DNA of 64,000 nt from Cruoricaptor ignavus (GCF_900141665.1 NZ_FQYI01000002.1:1-64000), one strand, 5' to 3'; numbered from the stretch's first letter, positions 8,965 through 17,615 are shown. The notes: generated by a model not told the origin, from the sequence alone. A program made the numbers and translations.

Positions 8965-9649
8965 AACGATATTTATCACCGGTAACCGCAAAGGTATCGG
9001 GCTCCATCTTACCGAATATTATCTTTCCAAAGATTTTAATGTAGCAGGATGTAGCCGCTCGGAAAGCGATTTTAAGCATCCAAACTATACTCATTTTATT
9101 TGTGATGTTTCCAATGAAAATGAAGTGAAACAAACTGTAAGACAAGTAAAAAAACAGTTTGGCAGTGTAGATGTTCTCATTAATAATGCCGGTATGGCAT
9201 CTCTCAACCATTCGCTGCTTACGCCAGGAAGCACGGTAAAAAAAGTTTTTGAAACCAATTTTTACGGCAGTTTCTTCTTCTCCCGCGAAATGGCAAAAGT
9301 GATGAAGAATAATGGTGGCAGAATCGTTAACTTCTCTACCGTAGCCGTTCCTATGAATCTGGACGGCGAGATGGTTTACGCTTCTTCCAAAGCTGCGATA
9401 GAGAAAATGACTAAAATTATGGCGAAAGAACTGGCTTCTTTTAATATTACTGTAAATGCCATTGCGCCATCACCTGTTTATACTGATCTAATAAAAGTGG
9501 TTCCGAAAGATAAAATAGAAGAATTGCTTAATAAACAGGCTATAAAACGTCTCGGCACCATGCAGGATGTAGAAAATGTTATTGACTTTTTCATCTCTGA
9601 AAAGAGCGATTTTATAACCGGACAAATTATTTATTTAGGAGGATTATGA
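8957..9649 (+). CDS. SDR-family oxidoreductase (FabG-like)
   Basis: A short-chain dehydrogenase/reductase using NAD(P)H, probably acting on the acyl group carried by the upstream ACP. It shows TGNRKGIG (cofactor loop, near residue 8), NNAG near 75, and the catalytic YASSKAAIEK with a preceding serine in VNFSTVAVP. I start at ATG 8957, overlapping the ACP stop codon in ATGAGTAA; a GTG three bases upstream is also possible. The overlap with the next gene (ATGA at 9646) implies translational coupling. At about 230 residues it has full family length. Confidence 0.87.
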   Translation: MSKTIFITGNRKGIGLHLTEYYLSKDFNVAGCSRSESDFKHPNYTHFICDVSNENEVKQTVRQVKKQFGSVDVLINNAGMASLNHSLLTPGSTVKKVFETNFYGSFFFSREMAKVMKNNGGRIVNFSTVAVPMNLDGEMVYASSKAAIEKMTKIMAKELASFNITVNAIAPSPVYTDLIKVVPKDKIEELLNKQAIKRLGTMQDVENVIDFFISEKSDFITGQIIYLGGL

Positions 9650-10971
9650 TTACCCGATTGACTCAACACGAGGGAACGGCAATTATTACAGATTATGCCG
9701 TTTACAGTTATCAACAATTGTATGATAAAATTCTCGCTTATAAGGAAGAATTATCTCAGATTAATAAAGGAGAAGTGGTAGGCATTTTCAGTGATTATTC
9801 ATTTGAAAGTATTGCATTGTTTCTTGCATTATCTACTATGCCAGTTATTGCAGTGCCCATTGTTCCTACAACGGATGCAGAACTTCAAAACAAGCTAAAC
9901 GCCGCTTCTGTCCAATGGCTCTTATCAATTAGTAACGGGATACTGAATTTTGAAAAAACCGGTATTGAATATTCCGAAATCGATAATTATAAAAATATTA
10001 CCGATAAAAACCAGTCAGGCTTAGTGCTTTTTTCCAGCGGAACTACCGGCACCCCCAAAGTAATGGTGCACAATCTTTCCCAGCTCATGGATTCTTTTGC
10101 GCCACCTAAAAAAACAAGAAACCTCAATTTTTTGCTGTTTCTTCTTTTTGATCATATTGGAGGTATCAACACATTGCTTAACTGCCTTAACAGTGGAGCT
10201 GCAATTACTATTCCTTCCAACCGGAATCCGGAATACATTCTACAGCTTATTTCAGAAAAGAAAATACAGATTTTACCCACAAGTCCCACGTTTCTGAATT
10301 TAATGCTGATGACGGAGAACTTCAATCAATACGATTTATCTTCTCTAAAAATGATTACCTACGGAACGGAAAGAATGCCTCAAAATTTGCTCCTGAAAGT
10401 CAAAGAAAAAATGCCTAAAGTAAAACTGTTGCAAACCTTTGGCACCAGCGAAACCGGTATTCTGAAAACTGAAAGCAAATCTTCTACCAGCCTATATTTT
10501 AAAATTATAGACCCGGATTATGATTACAGAATAGAAGACGGACAGCTCTATTTAAAATCTAAAAATGTTGTGAACGGCTATCTCAATCAGGACAGCCAGC
10601 AATTTCTTGGCGGCGGTTGGTTTGCCACAGGAGATTTAATAGAAACCGATGAGGATGGCTATATTAAAATTATCGGCAGACTCAATAAAGTAATCAATGT
10701 TGGCGGACAAAAAGTATTGCCCAAAGAGGTAGAAGATGTCATCAACAAAGTTCCGGGAGTTGTGGACAGCACCGTTTTTGCAAGAGATAACGCTATAACC
10801 GGACAAATGGTTTGTGCTGAAATCGTAAAAACAAAAGACAGCGAGGAAGCTGTTTTGAAAAAAGAAATCTTAACCTATTGCCGACAGGAATTAGATAAAT
10901 ATAAAGTGCCCAGCAAAATCATTTTTGCCGATGCTTTATCGTTTTCCAACCGCTTTAAAAAAACAAAATAA
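9646..10971 (+). CDS. AMP-forming acyl-CoA/acyl-ACP ligase
   Basis: A 441-residue member of the ANL adenylating superfamily that activates a carboxylic acid with ATP and loads it onto CoA or, in this operon, probably the carrier protein. Visible motifs are the P-loop-like LVLFSSGTTGTPKVMVH (about residues 125-141), TYGTERMP in the A5 region, the ATP-binding GWFATGDLIE (about 325) and the hinge and lysine region GRLNKVINVGGQKVLPKEVE. The final catalytic lysine lies in FKKTK at the extreme C-terminus. It is slightly shorter than average for the family but complete. It overlaps the SDR gene by four bases. Confidence 0.87.
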   Translation: MITRLTQHEGTAIITDYAVYSYQQLYDKILAYKEELSQINKGEVVGIFSDYSFESIALFLALSTMPVIAVPIVPTTDAELQNKLNAASVQWLLSISNGILNFEKTGIEYSEIDNYKNITDKNQSGLVLFSSGTTGTPKVMVHNLSQLMDSFAPPKKTRNLNFLLFLLFDHIGGINTLLNCLNSGAAITIPSNRNPEYILQLISEKKIQILPTSPTFLNLMLMTENFNQYDLSSLKMITYGTERMPQNLLLKVKEKMPKVKLLQTFGTSETGILKTESKSSTSLYFKIIDPDYDYRIEDGQLYLKSKNVVNGYLNQDSQQFLGGGWFATGDLIETDEDGYIKIIGRLNKVINVGGQKVLPKEVEDVINKVPGVVDSTVFARDNAITGQMVCAEIVKTKDSEEAVLKKEILTYCRQELDKYKVPSKIIFADALSFSNRFKKTK

Positions 10972-10974
10972 AAT

Positions 10975-11550
10975 ATGAAATATTTATTCTACAGATTTAT
11001 TTTATCCATGTATACCTTTTCTAATAGAATTTTTATGAAAGCATATATTGAAGTATGTAAAAATCAAGGTATGAAAATGGGTGAAAACGTAAAGATATTT
11101 GGTAAAGTAAATTTTGGATCAGAACCTTATTTAATTGAAATAGGTGATAAAACACAAATTGCATCAGGAACTACATTCGTAAATCATGCTGGAACTACTA
11201 AAACAATTCGTCGTTTAAAAGGTTTTGAAGATACAAGAGTGTTTGGAAGAATAAGAATAGGTAAAAACTGCACAATAGGATCTGATTGCATTATTCAGCA
11301 AAATGTAATAATTGGTGATAACTGTATTTTAGGTTCTAATTCAGTTTTAACGCATTCCATGCCTGACAATACTGTATTTGCAGGGAATCCTGCTAGGTTT
11401 ATTTGTTCAACAGAACAATATGGTGAATCTATTTTAGAAAATAACACTATATATCCAAGAGAATTGGAAAATGATAGAAAGGCTTTAAATAAATGGCTAA
11501 AAGAAAATTTACCCTATGAATATAAACCCATAAAATCTTATAAAAAGTAA
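10975..11550 (+). CDS. Hexapeptide-repeat O-acyltransferase
   Basis: A 191-residue left-handed beta-helix transferase (maltose O-acetyltransferase/CapG type). The repeats begin around FGKVNFGSEPYLIEIGDKTQ and continue through IGKNCTIGSDCIIQQNVIIG and GDNCILGSNSVLTH, ending in the usual FAGNPARFI. The N-terminal residues form a hydrophobic helix. It begins three bases after the ligase, as the last gene of the ACP-SDR-ligase operon. The likely job is moving the prepared acyl group to a surface sugar. The local sequence is more AT-rich than the preceding three genes. Confidence 0.82.
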   Translation: MKYLFYRFILSMYTFSNRIFMKAYIEVCKNQGMKMGENVKIFGKVNFGSEPYLIEIGDKTQIASGTTFVNHAGTTKTIRRLKGFEDTRVFGRIRIGKNCTIGSDCIIQQNVIIGDNCILGSNSVLTHSMPDNTVFAGNPARFICSTEQYGESILENNTIYPRELENDRKALNKWLKENLPYEYKPIKSYKK

Positions 11551-12734
11551 AAAGTTGTATAAGAAAAATATACCTTTAGCCTGCAAAGTTCTTCTTATAA
11601 AGGGTAATATAGGATAGTAAAAACACTCTTTTTCCCCTCAGCAAGTTACATAATGAACATTATACGCACTGCCAACCCAGCGGAGAGCTGTCTCCACCCA
11701 GCCAGCCTTATCCTCAAAGGGGTTACGCCATCAGCCAAAGCAAAGTGCCTATAATGTGGCATTATGTAAAATGCTTCCCTTGCAACGGGCATAGCCCTTT
11801 TGCGCCTCCTCCTTCCCAACGCTTTTTTACCCACCCACCCGTGAATAAGGTTGCAGAAAAAATGGTGCAGAAAATTAGGCTTTCTCCCTGTGGTTGCAGT
11901 CAGCATACTGCCTTTTTCATAGGAAAGATTAGTGGCAGTCCGCTCACTTCACTCACAGCGCACTGCAGTATTCCGGTCTGGTTGTTGGAAGCCAATTACT
12001 ATTCACCAACAACTAACAACCAAAGCCTCCATACAGCAATCTTTCCAGCCGCTCAACAAAGTCCGGTCTTTCATCTTGGCTCTTGCTTCTTTACTCTTTC
12101 CAGAAGCACCATTTTTCTGCGGTTCTGTTTACCCGTAAAATACTGAGCGTAGTCGAGGTATGCCGTAGCATTTCCCACCCCCTTTCCCTGACTTTCCCAG
12201 TTCCTTCACCCAAAACACGGACAAGCCGTGTTTCCGGTTTCGTCACCGCTTGCAGCAGTATTTGGTTGCTTCGTTACCTCGCACCTTCATACCGCTGCCT
12301 TTTTCCACTTCTTCCTTCTCAGCCACCAACTTTTCCAAGGCTGATTTACCTTCTAAGAAAAATTCGTTTCCTACAAAAAATAAAAAAAAGTAAGCAAAAT
12401 TAGGAAGCTTCCTCTGCCAGCCGCTCTGTGGTATAAAGGTCACGCACTTCGTGTTTTTGCCAAAATCTCCACCCATTCGGGTAGTATTTTGCCAAAAAAC
12501 CTTGACACCACGCCACGCCCCCTCTCAAAAGGCTTTCTTTTTTTCTTTTTTTTTCGGTTTTTTTCTTCGTTTTCTTTTGAAAATTTTCCCATCTATTCTT
12601 ACCCGAAAACATTTTAATTCGTCCAATCTTAATATGGTTATTTTATCCATATTAGCACATCACTTAATATATAAATCACTTATATTTCGCCCCTTTATAA
12701 GAAACACCGCATTTGGGAGAAAGCAAAAGAAAAT
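11551..12734. other. 1.2-kb region with no convincing gene
   Basis: Base composition changes sharply here to pyrimidine-rich, locally GC-rich DNA with long C/T tracts, for example around 12530-12590. Open frames exist on both strands but show low-complexity, shadow-like protein sequence, and I reject them. An inverted pair ACATAATG (about 11648) and CATTATGT (about 11760) brackets about 100 bp. The stretch resembles the untranslated leader or transfer-origin regions of Bacteroidota conjugative elements, but nothing in it proves that. Confidence 0.45.
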
Positions 12735-12777
12735 CCGCCCTTCCGGACGGATTCATTTTTTCCTGCTGAGAGGATAA
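12735..12777 (-). terminator. Terminator of the lysis-like module
   Basis: AATCCGCCC and its near complement GGACGGATT form a hairpin. On the minus strand it is followed by T-rich DNA just after the holin-like gene ends. Confidence 0.6.
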
Positions 12778-12780
12778 CCG

Positions 12781-13071
12781 CTATTTTCCTGCTTCCAAGT
12801 CCTGATTGCCGGCAGAATTGCCGTCCGATTTTCGGGAATTTTTTCCATACTCCTCGGAACTGACCGCCGTTTGACTCACCGCGCCTATGAGCGAACCGCC
12901 CAAAAGCAAATATCCTCCAATGGTTACAAGGCTTGCCGGTAATGCTACTGGTGCAGCTACCAATGTCCCTCCAACAGCCGACAGAACTAAACCTGCAGAC
13001 CGCAATATCCTAAACCATTTTGGCGTTGGTGACATTATCCTGGTTATCAAATTTAAATTATGCTTTTTCAT
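12781..13071 (-). CDS. Small holin-like membrane protein
   Basis: A 96-residue protein with a basic N-terminus, two hydrophobic segments (GLVLSAVGGTLVAAPVALPA and LVTIGGYLLLGGSLIGAV) and a charged hydrophilic tail. The topology is that of a phage holin, and the position directly after a coiled-coil membrane protein and a DUF5675 gene supports a lysis-like role. No specific family could be named from sequence. It overlaps the upstream gene by 14 bases. Confidence 0.5.
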   Translation of the reverse strand: MKKHNLNLITRIMSPTPKWFRILRSAGLVLSAVGGTLVAAPVALPASLVTIGGYLLLGGSLIGAVSQTAVSSEEYGKNSRKSDGNSAGNQDLEAGK

Positions 13072-13324
13072 GTTCTGAAATTTTTAAAAGTTTGTTTTCT
13101 ATAGTAAATACACGCTTTTCCAAATGCTCAACTCTTTGATTAAGATGATCGTAACTGGTCTTGAATTCGGTTTTTATTAAGAGCGACATCGTCTTAACTT
13201 CGGCAATATCCCTTTCCATACTCTTAAAATCGGTGTGGAGCTGCTTTACAAAATAGGCAACTATTGCCAAAAGAATAGAGCTTATACCTCCAAATAGAAC
13301 GTTTATTGTAATTTCATTTTCCAT
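13058..13324 (-). CDS. Coiled-coil protein with one membrane segment (XhlA-like layout)
   Basis: An 88-residue protein with a single N-terminal membrane span (INVLFGGISSILLAIVAYFV) and then a heptad-rich helix (DHLNQRVEHLEKRVFTIENK). This layout is seen in phage lysis accessory proteins of the XhlA/Rz type, but the similarity is structural only. It lies between the DUF5675 gene and the holin-like gene on the same strand. Confidence 0.5.
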   Translation of the reverse strand: MENEITINVLFGGISSILLAIVAYFVKQLHTDFKSMERDIAEVKTMSLLIKTEFKTSYDHLNQRVEHLEKRVFTIENKLLKISEHEKA

Positions 13325-13336
13325 AATTCTGATTTT

Positions 13337-13789
13337 TTAAAACTGAAAACAATTTTCAATCTGGATCGCCGTATCTCCTGAACCCAAAATTCTTAATAGT
13401 TTTGGATAAATCATTTTGTAGGCATCCGTTGATTGTAACACTTGATAATCACCGTCTTTTAATAGGTAAGACAGTCCGCAAAGTGGACAACCTGCTGTAT
13501 CTTTTATGGTGTTCCCGATATGAATATAAACGGAATGAAAGGTAGGAAGCCTGGCAATTTCAATCATGCCCTGATGCATCTGCGGAAACTTTTTTTGATA
13601 TTTCTCATTCATTCCGCCCCAGGTATTTTGTTTGAGATCAAATGTTCCTGTTGGTATGGCGGTTTGTTTCAAAATTTTTACAGCCCGGATTTTATCCTCC
13701 AGCAAAAAGCATTGGAAAATTCCGTCTATATACAGATGTGAAAGTGTTGAATTCTTTCCTTCAGCAACTCTTATTATTCTTGTTCTCAT
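13337..13789 (-). CDS. DUF5675 family protein (candidate cell-wall enzyme)
   Basis: A 150-residue protein with the features of DUF5675: LEDKIRAVKILKQTAIPTGTF near residue 30, a YIHIGNTIKDTAGCPLCGLS segment near 90 resembling an L,D-transpeptidase-like HxxN...GC core, and a compact beta-rich C-terminus. Proteins of this family occur in Bacteroidota phages and mobile regions next to holin-like genes. A murein-acting role is plausible but unproven. The His and Cys in IHIGN and AGCPLCG are candidate catalytic residues. Confidence 0.65.
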   Translation of the reverse strand: MRTRIIRVAEGKNSTLSHLYIDGIFQCFLLEDKIRAVKILKQTAIPTGTFDLKQNTWGGMNEKYQKKFPQMHQGMIEIARLPTFHSVYIHIGNTIKDTAGCPLCGLSYLLKDGDYQVLQSTDAYKMIYPKLLRILGSGDTAIQIENCFQF

Positions 13790-13823
13790 TGTTGTTGATT
13801 TAAAATTTTTAATTGATTTTAAA

Positions 13824-13860
13824 AGAAAAAGACCTCCCGTTTTCCGGAAGGTCTTTGAAG
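13824..13860 (-). terminator. Terminator after the 260-aa protein gene
   Basis: AAGACCTCCCG and CGGAAGGTCTT form a strong hairpin, and the minus strand continues with a T-rich run. It separates the 260-residue gene from the DUF5675 gene downstream, so the two may be transcribed separately. Confidence 0.75.
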
Positions 13861-13868
13861 ATTTTATT

Positions 13869-14651
13869 CTAAAATACTTCCTCTATTTTGAGACAGTTTC
13901 CGCTGTTGAACGCATAATATTGTTCCCCGGCTTTTTGAGAAAACTCAATCCCAATACACTGAACCACAGAAACATTGTCTCCAAGAGCTGGCGCTCCTGC
14001 AAATTCTGCTGTGATGGTTGCCCCTGGATATGCGCCTTTTAACGGAATGTAATCAGAATAAGCAATCACACTCAGCTCATTATTTACGCTATCATCGGCA
14101 TCGTATGAGCCTGTGGTGGGATTATAGGAAAAATCTGCTAAAACGGCTAATGCATTCATCATTCTAAAATGCGTAGCTCCGGCGGGCGGTGAAATTAATT
14201 CTGTAGGTTCAAATGGTGCTACAATCAAATCTGCAGAAGTTCTTTCCGGGGTATGGGTAACATCGTAAGGAGCATTAAAAACACCGCTAATGGAAATTTT
14301 TTTATCAAACTCAAAGCCTTCGAGGTATTTTCTTTGTGTGGGAATCTCCACCTTACGATAACCTCTGGCTTCTGTGCCGTCTTCTAAATTGATTTTCTTC
14401 ATAATGGAAGTTAAACGACCTGTTACCTGTGGATCCGTAAATCTTCCCATCAATGCGGAGAGTGCAGTTCTTAAAGATTTTCCGGCTTTGGCACAACCGC
14501 CAAACTCATTCATGTTTTCGCGGGTTCGTTCAAATTCCGGAGCTGTTTTTACTTGTTTGTCGGTGGGTCCGCCTACCATTCCAGCAAAGAAACCTTGCTG
14601 ACCTTTAATTTTAAAATGCCGGATATCGCTTATGGTTCCAACATATTTCAT
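13869..14651 (-). CDS. Unknown 260-residue protein of a phage-like module
   Basis: I do not recognise a characterised family. The protein has a Gly-rich N-terminal part (GFFAGMVGGPTDKQVKTAPE), a long middle without membrane spans or signal peptide, and a beta-rich C-terminal half ending in CLKIEEVF. Its position upstream of DUF5675, coiled-coil and holin-like genes on the same strand suggests a structural or lysis-linked product of a prophage-like or tailocin-like remnant. Related proteins seem to occur in flavobacteria beside DUF5675 genes, an impression from memory. Confidence 0.45.
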   Translation of the reverse strand: MKYVGTISDIRHFKIKGQQGFFAGMVGGPTDKQVKTAPEFERTRENMNEFGGCAKAGKSLRTALSALMGRFTDPQVTGRLTSIMKKINLEDGTEARGYRKVEIPTQRKYLEGFEFDKKISISGVFNAPYDVTHTPERTSADLIVAPFEPTELISPPAGATHFRMMNALAVLADFSYNPTTGSYDADDSVNNELSVIAYSDYIPLKGAYPGATITAEFAGAPALGDNVSVVQCIGIEFSQKAGEQYYAFNSGNCLKIEEVF

Positions 14652-14807
14652 AAGACCTTTTTGTCTTGCCCTTGTTTTAAGTTTTTAAAATTGAAAATTC
14701 ATGATTTACACTGTTGTCTAGACACTTACAAATTTCATTTATTATCTTTACAAAAACAATAGTTAAAATACTGAAATTCAGCGAAATACAAAGCAAATAC
14801 ATTAATC

Positions 14808-15336
14808 ATGGAAGAAAATAACATCAGCACAACCTCAGAAATCTATCAAAGATATTTTACTATAAAAAATATCATCGTGCAACCTTATTACATTGTGGAA
14901 GAAGTTTTGGATGGTGACAGTTTGAAAGTTAAACAAGAATTTGGGCAAAATAGCTGAAATTCGCCTTTACGGTTTAGATGCTCCCGAAATACATCTTTCA
15001 AGAAAAATGCGTGAAGATGAAGCTAAAACAGGTGTTCCTGAATCATTGCTTTTACAGTTAGGTTTGCAAAGTTTAGAATTTTTGTTAAGTATTTGTCCGC
15101 CCGGAACAAGAATTACGCTTTTAACGGAAACCAAAAGGAGGACAGATTTTTGGCTAAGAGATTTAGCTTATGTTATACTACCTTCGGGAGAATGCCTCAA
15201 TGAGCTTTTAATAAAAAATGGCTGGGCTAAAGCAAGTCAATCATATTATTGCACTTGTTTACCTTATTTTCAATATCTTTGTTTTGAAGCTCAAAAGCAA
15301 AAGAAAGGTATTTACAGTTTTATAGAACGTTTTTGA
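14808..15336 (+). pseudogene. SNase-like nuclease, frameshifted
   Basis: The gene begins at ATG 14808 and encodes a staphylococcal-nuclease-like domain: VEEVLDGDSLKV, then IRLYGLDAPEIHLS (active-site region), TDFWLRDLAYVILP and a C-terminal NELLIKNGWAKAS. Between these, near 14940, the frame shifts by one base: in CAAGAATTTGGGCAAAATAG the GGG appears to carry one G too many. The downstream part is open from TTG 14941. Either the gene is inactive or there is a sequencing error. It lies at the left border of the cassette array, but I could not identify cassette ends around it. Confidence 0.7.
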
Positions 15337-15350
15337 TTTGTTGGACTTAT

Positions 15351-15430
15351 GTTGAACTTAATAAAGTAATAGGGTAAGAAAATAACCTATTTTAAAGGTT
15401 TTATAAACGAATTACTTATATTTGAGTGTT
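15351..15430. repeat. attC-like hairpin site 1
   Basis: The site starts with GTTGAAC and ends at GTT (G at 15428). Arms AATAAAGTAAT (about 15360) and ATTACTTATATT (about 15411) pair across a 40-base centre. The sequence after the junction, GTTATGCGAA, is the reverse complement of TTCGCATAA at 15928-15936, which marks a cassette between them. It is the shortest and most diverged of the nine sites. Confidence 0.5.
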
Positions 15431-15460
15431 ATGCGAAATTTTTTACAAACTTTATGTTAA

Positions 15461-15676
15461 AATAGTTCCTCTTACACAACACTAAATAAATTAACTGACG
15501 ACCAATTAAAAAAAGCCTGCACTAATCCTACTGACGGCAACTATGTAACAGTAAAGTCAGGAACATTTAATCTAAGGGATGGAAACACTAGGATTTATAT
15601 ACTCAAAAAAAGAGGATATGGAACATTTCAAATTCCTTATGATGAAGTAAATACAGGAACAGTTTGTGACTTCTAA
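15461..15676 (+). pseudogene. Open frame without a start in cassette 1
   Basis: A 71-codon open frame (ending RGYGTFQIPYDEVNTGTVCDF) has normal protein-like composition but no plausible start. Upstream, an ATG at 15430 is followed after nine codons by a stop, suggesting a small secreted protein broken by a frameshift. The family is not recognised. Confidence 0.35.
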
Positions 15677-15687
15677 AAAACCAAAAC

Positions 15688-15915
15688 ATGACTACAAAAG
15701 AAAAACTATTTAAAATTCTATACTTGGCGTTAATTGAAATTCGCGCTGAATCAAATGATAATAATAAAAAGATATTTGAAATTTCAAATTTGCTTCATAA
15801 TTTACCTTTAAAACTTTCTAAAGATGATTGTAATTATGATTTATTATATAATGAAATTTTGGGATCTTCTAAATCCAATAACGGATTGAACAAATGGATT
15901 GAATCCAATATATAA
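15688..15915 (+). CDS. Hypothetical 75-residue protein of cassette 1
   Basis: A small mostly helical protein (starts MTTKEKLFKILYLALIEIRA, ends NGLNKWIESNI) with no signal peptide. Short proteins of this look are frequent in Bacteroidota accessory regions, often beside polymorphic toxins, where some act as immunity proteins. Nothing here proves such a role. It sits 11 bases after the preceding broken frame and is the last gene of the cassette that closes at 15936. Confidence 0.5.
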   Translation: MTTKEKLFKILYLALIEIRAESNDNNKKIFEISNLLHNLPLKLSKDDCNYDLLYNEILGSSKSNNGLNKWIESNI

Positions 15916-15936
15916 AATAAATAAAACTTCGCATAA

Positions 15937-16305
15937 TAACTAAGCTTTCGTCTTGGCCGCAGGACACGAGATGAAAGCCTGTTGAACGGAAGCTCCGGTG
16001 GCTTTTCAGCAGTATGATGGTCCTCTTATGGGGATGTCGTTTTTAGAGCGCTAAGGCTGCAACGTGACGGGAATAACTGTCGAAGGTACGCCTGCTTCTG
16101 CCCAGGATGGAGATATTTCTTTCGAAGCGTTGCGGAAGTTCGGCAAAACCGTTAACTTCGCTCGAGGCACGGTTCAGGAATTTGTTTGTCCTTAAATCCT
16201 CCGGAGATTTTTTTTTGTAGCCATTTTATATGTTTTTTAAGGGTTTAATAAAAACAAAGTTACTAAAACGGCGAATGGGAAAAGCTACCGGAGGTTTAGT
16301 TCAAC
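15937..16305. mobile_element. 365-bp island repeat, copy B (complete)
   Basis: A 369-bp copy. It starts TAACTAAGCTTTCGTC directly after the cassette end TTCGCATAA and ends GGAGGTTTAGTTCAAC directly before the hairpin arms of site 2. The first 50 bp form a hairpin (CTTTCGTCTTG... with ...GAGATGAAAG). Subterminal inverted repeats are GTTGAACGGAAGCTCCGGTG near 15983 and its counterpart at the right end. The internal 60-codon frame seen in other copies has a TAA stop here (GAGCGCTAAGG), so it is not conserved as protein. Confidence 0.85.
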
Positions 16306-16489
16306 AGGGTATTGGCAAAAGACGGGTCGAATTTTGTCTTTGAGAATTCAGTTAACAAAATTCGCAAAAAACTTTTTCGTTTTACTTTTTTTAGTATTTT
16401 AGCAAAACGAAAAAAGTTTTTGCTCAGGATGGTTTTCACTTACATTTTGTGTTAGCAGTAGCCCGTCCTTCGCCAATACTTTTTCCGTT
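16299..16489. repeat. attC-like hairpin site 2 (before the mer cassette)
   Basis: Outer arms GTATTGGCAAAAGACGGG (16309-16326) and CCCGTCCTTCGCCAATAC pair at 16 of 18 positions. An inner stem of about 20 bp pairs GCAAAAAACTTTTTCGTTTT (16364-16383) with AAAACGAAAAAAGTTTTTGC (16404-16423) around the loop motif TAGTATTTTAG. The left core is GTTCAAC, supplied by repeat B. The right junction is CCG|TTAG at 16487. Confidence 0.75.
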
Positions 16490-16563
16490 AGTGGCAAGGC
16501 TATGACGACACAACCCGACAGACAAAATCGGGTTCTTTTTGATATTTTTTATTTTAGTAGTTG

Positions 16564-16590
16564 CTTAAATAAACAAATTGACTATCTTTG
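16564..16590 (+). promoter_or_regulatory. Promoter of the mercury resistance operon
   Basis: TATCTTTG at 16583-16590 matches the -7 consensus TAnnTTTG, five bases before the ATG at 16595, with a TTG near 16561 at about the -33 spacing. The start of transcription would be very close to the start codon. Confidence 0.6.
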
Positions 16591-16594
16591 TAAT

Positions 16595-16969
16595 ATGGAC
16601 AACATTTCTTGTATAAGACAACAGGCGGACATTAAGCAAATCAATCGTTGCAAAGACCGTGTTTCAGAACTGAACGGTTCGTTTGACTATTTATCCAACG
16701 GACTTGAATTGGCGGGCAACAATGTTAGACTGAAAATCCTGTTCCTGCTTTACGAAGAGAAACAACTCTGCGTTTGCGACCTGAGTGACATTCTCGGAAT
16801 GACTATTTCAGCAATTTCACAACATCTGCGAAAACTCAAAGACCGAAAACTTATTGAAACGGAAAGGCAAGCACAAACCATTTTCTACTCATTGACAAAA
16901 GAGTATGAAAAAATGCTCAAACCGTTTTTCAAAATACTTCACGAAAACAAAATTTTGGAAACAATATGA
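16595..16969 (+). CDS. ArsR/SmtB-family metal-responsive repressor
   Basis: A 124-residue winged-helix regulator that should repress the mer genes until Hg(II) binds. The helix-turn-helix lies in LCVCDLSDILGMTISAISQH (about residues 60-79) followed by LRKLKDRKLIETERQ. Cysteines at CIRQQ (residue 5), RCKDR and CVCDL are candidate metal ligands. I choose ATG 16595 over an upstream ATG in the same frame (16502) because a -7 box ends just before it. Its stop overlaps the next gene by four bases (ATGA), so it is translationally coupled to the transporter. Confidence 0.85.
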   Translation: MDNISCIRQQADIKQINRCKDRVSELNGSFDYLSNGLELAGNNVRLKILFLLYEEKQLCVCDLSDILGMTISAISQHLRKLKDRKLIETERQAQTIFYSLTKEYEKMLKPFFKILHENKILETI

Positions 16970-17568
16970 AAACAGACAAAAAATTAATCGGTGCAGGACT
17001 TTTAACAGCAATTGCTGCTTCACTTTGTTGCATCACACCTGTATTGGCTCTTGTTGCAGGGACAAGCGGTCTTGCATCTACCTTTTCGTGGATGGAACCA
17101 GCAAGACCTTATCTTATCGGTATCACCGTTTTGGTATTGGGCTTTGCTTGGTATCAGAAACTCAAACCACAAACAGCCGAAGAAATCCAATGTGATTGCG
17201 AAGAAGACGAAAAGAAACCTTTTATGCAGACAAAAACATTTTTGGGAATTGTAACCGTTTTTGCAGCCTTGATGCTTGCATTTCCAAAATACTCACACAT
17301 TTTCTATCCTTCAAACGACAATAAGGAAGTGGTAATCGTCAATGCCTCTGACATTCAAGCGGTAACTTTTGATGTAAAAGGAATGACTTGCAATGGATGT
17401 GCTTCACACGTAGAAAATGACGTGAACAAATTGCCAGGTATTATTAAGGTAGATGCGATTTATGAAGAAGCGACTGCCAAAGTAGAATTTGACCAAACCA
17501 AAGTGAGTTTAGCTCAAATTGAAGAAGCAATCAACGGCACAGGTTACAAAGTGGTTGGCAAGAAATAG
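16966..17568 (+). CDS. merTP: MerTP mercuric ion transporter (MerT-MerP fusion)
   Basis: Imports Hg(II) across the inner membrane toward the reductase. The first half is MerT-like with three hydrophobic spans and the paired cysteines SLCCITP (Cys21-Cys22) in the first. Another Cys pair, CDCEEDE, lies on the loop after span two. From about residue 130 an HMA (MerP) domain follows with the metal-binding GMTCNGCASHVE. In Bacteroidota the two functions are commonly fused. The 200-residue length fits MerTP. It is coupled to the upstream regulator and lies 47 bases before merA. Confidence 0.9.
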   Translation: MKTDKKLIGAGLLTAIAASLCCITPVLALVAGTSGLASTFSWMEPARPYLIGITVLVLGFAWYQKLKPQTAEEIQCDCEEDEKKPFMQTKTFLGIVTVFAALMLAFPKYSHIFYPSNDNKEVVIVNASDIQAVTFDVKGMTCNGCASHVENDVNKLPGIIKVDAIYEEATAKVEFDQTKVSLAQIEEAINGTGYKVVGKK

Positions 17569-17615
17569 TATTTTTTTGCCTTTTGTATTTAAGTATTTAA
17601 TTAAATAATTACAAA

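Noticed and set aside
11646-12777. Several open frames of 60-133 codons on both strands.
   Set aside because: The translations are low-complexity with overlapping frames on both strands and no domain or start context, typical of non-coding DNA.
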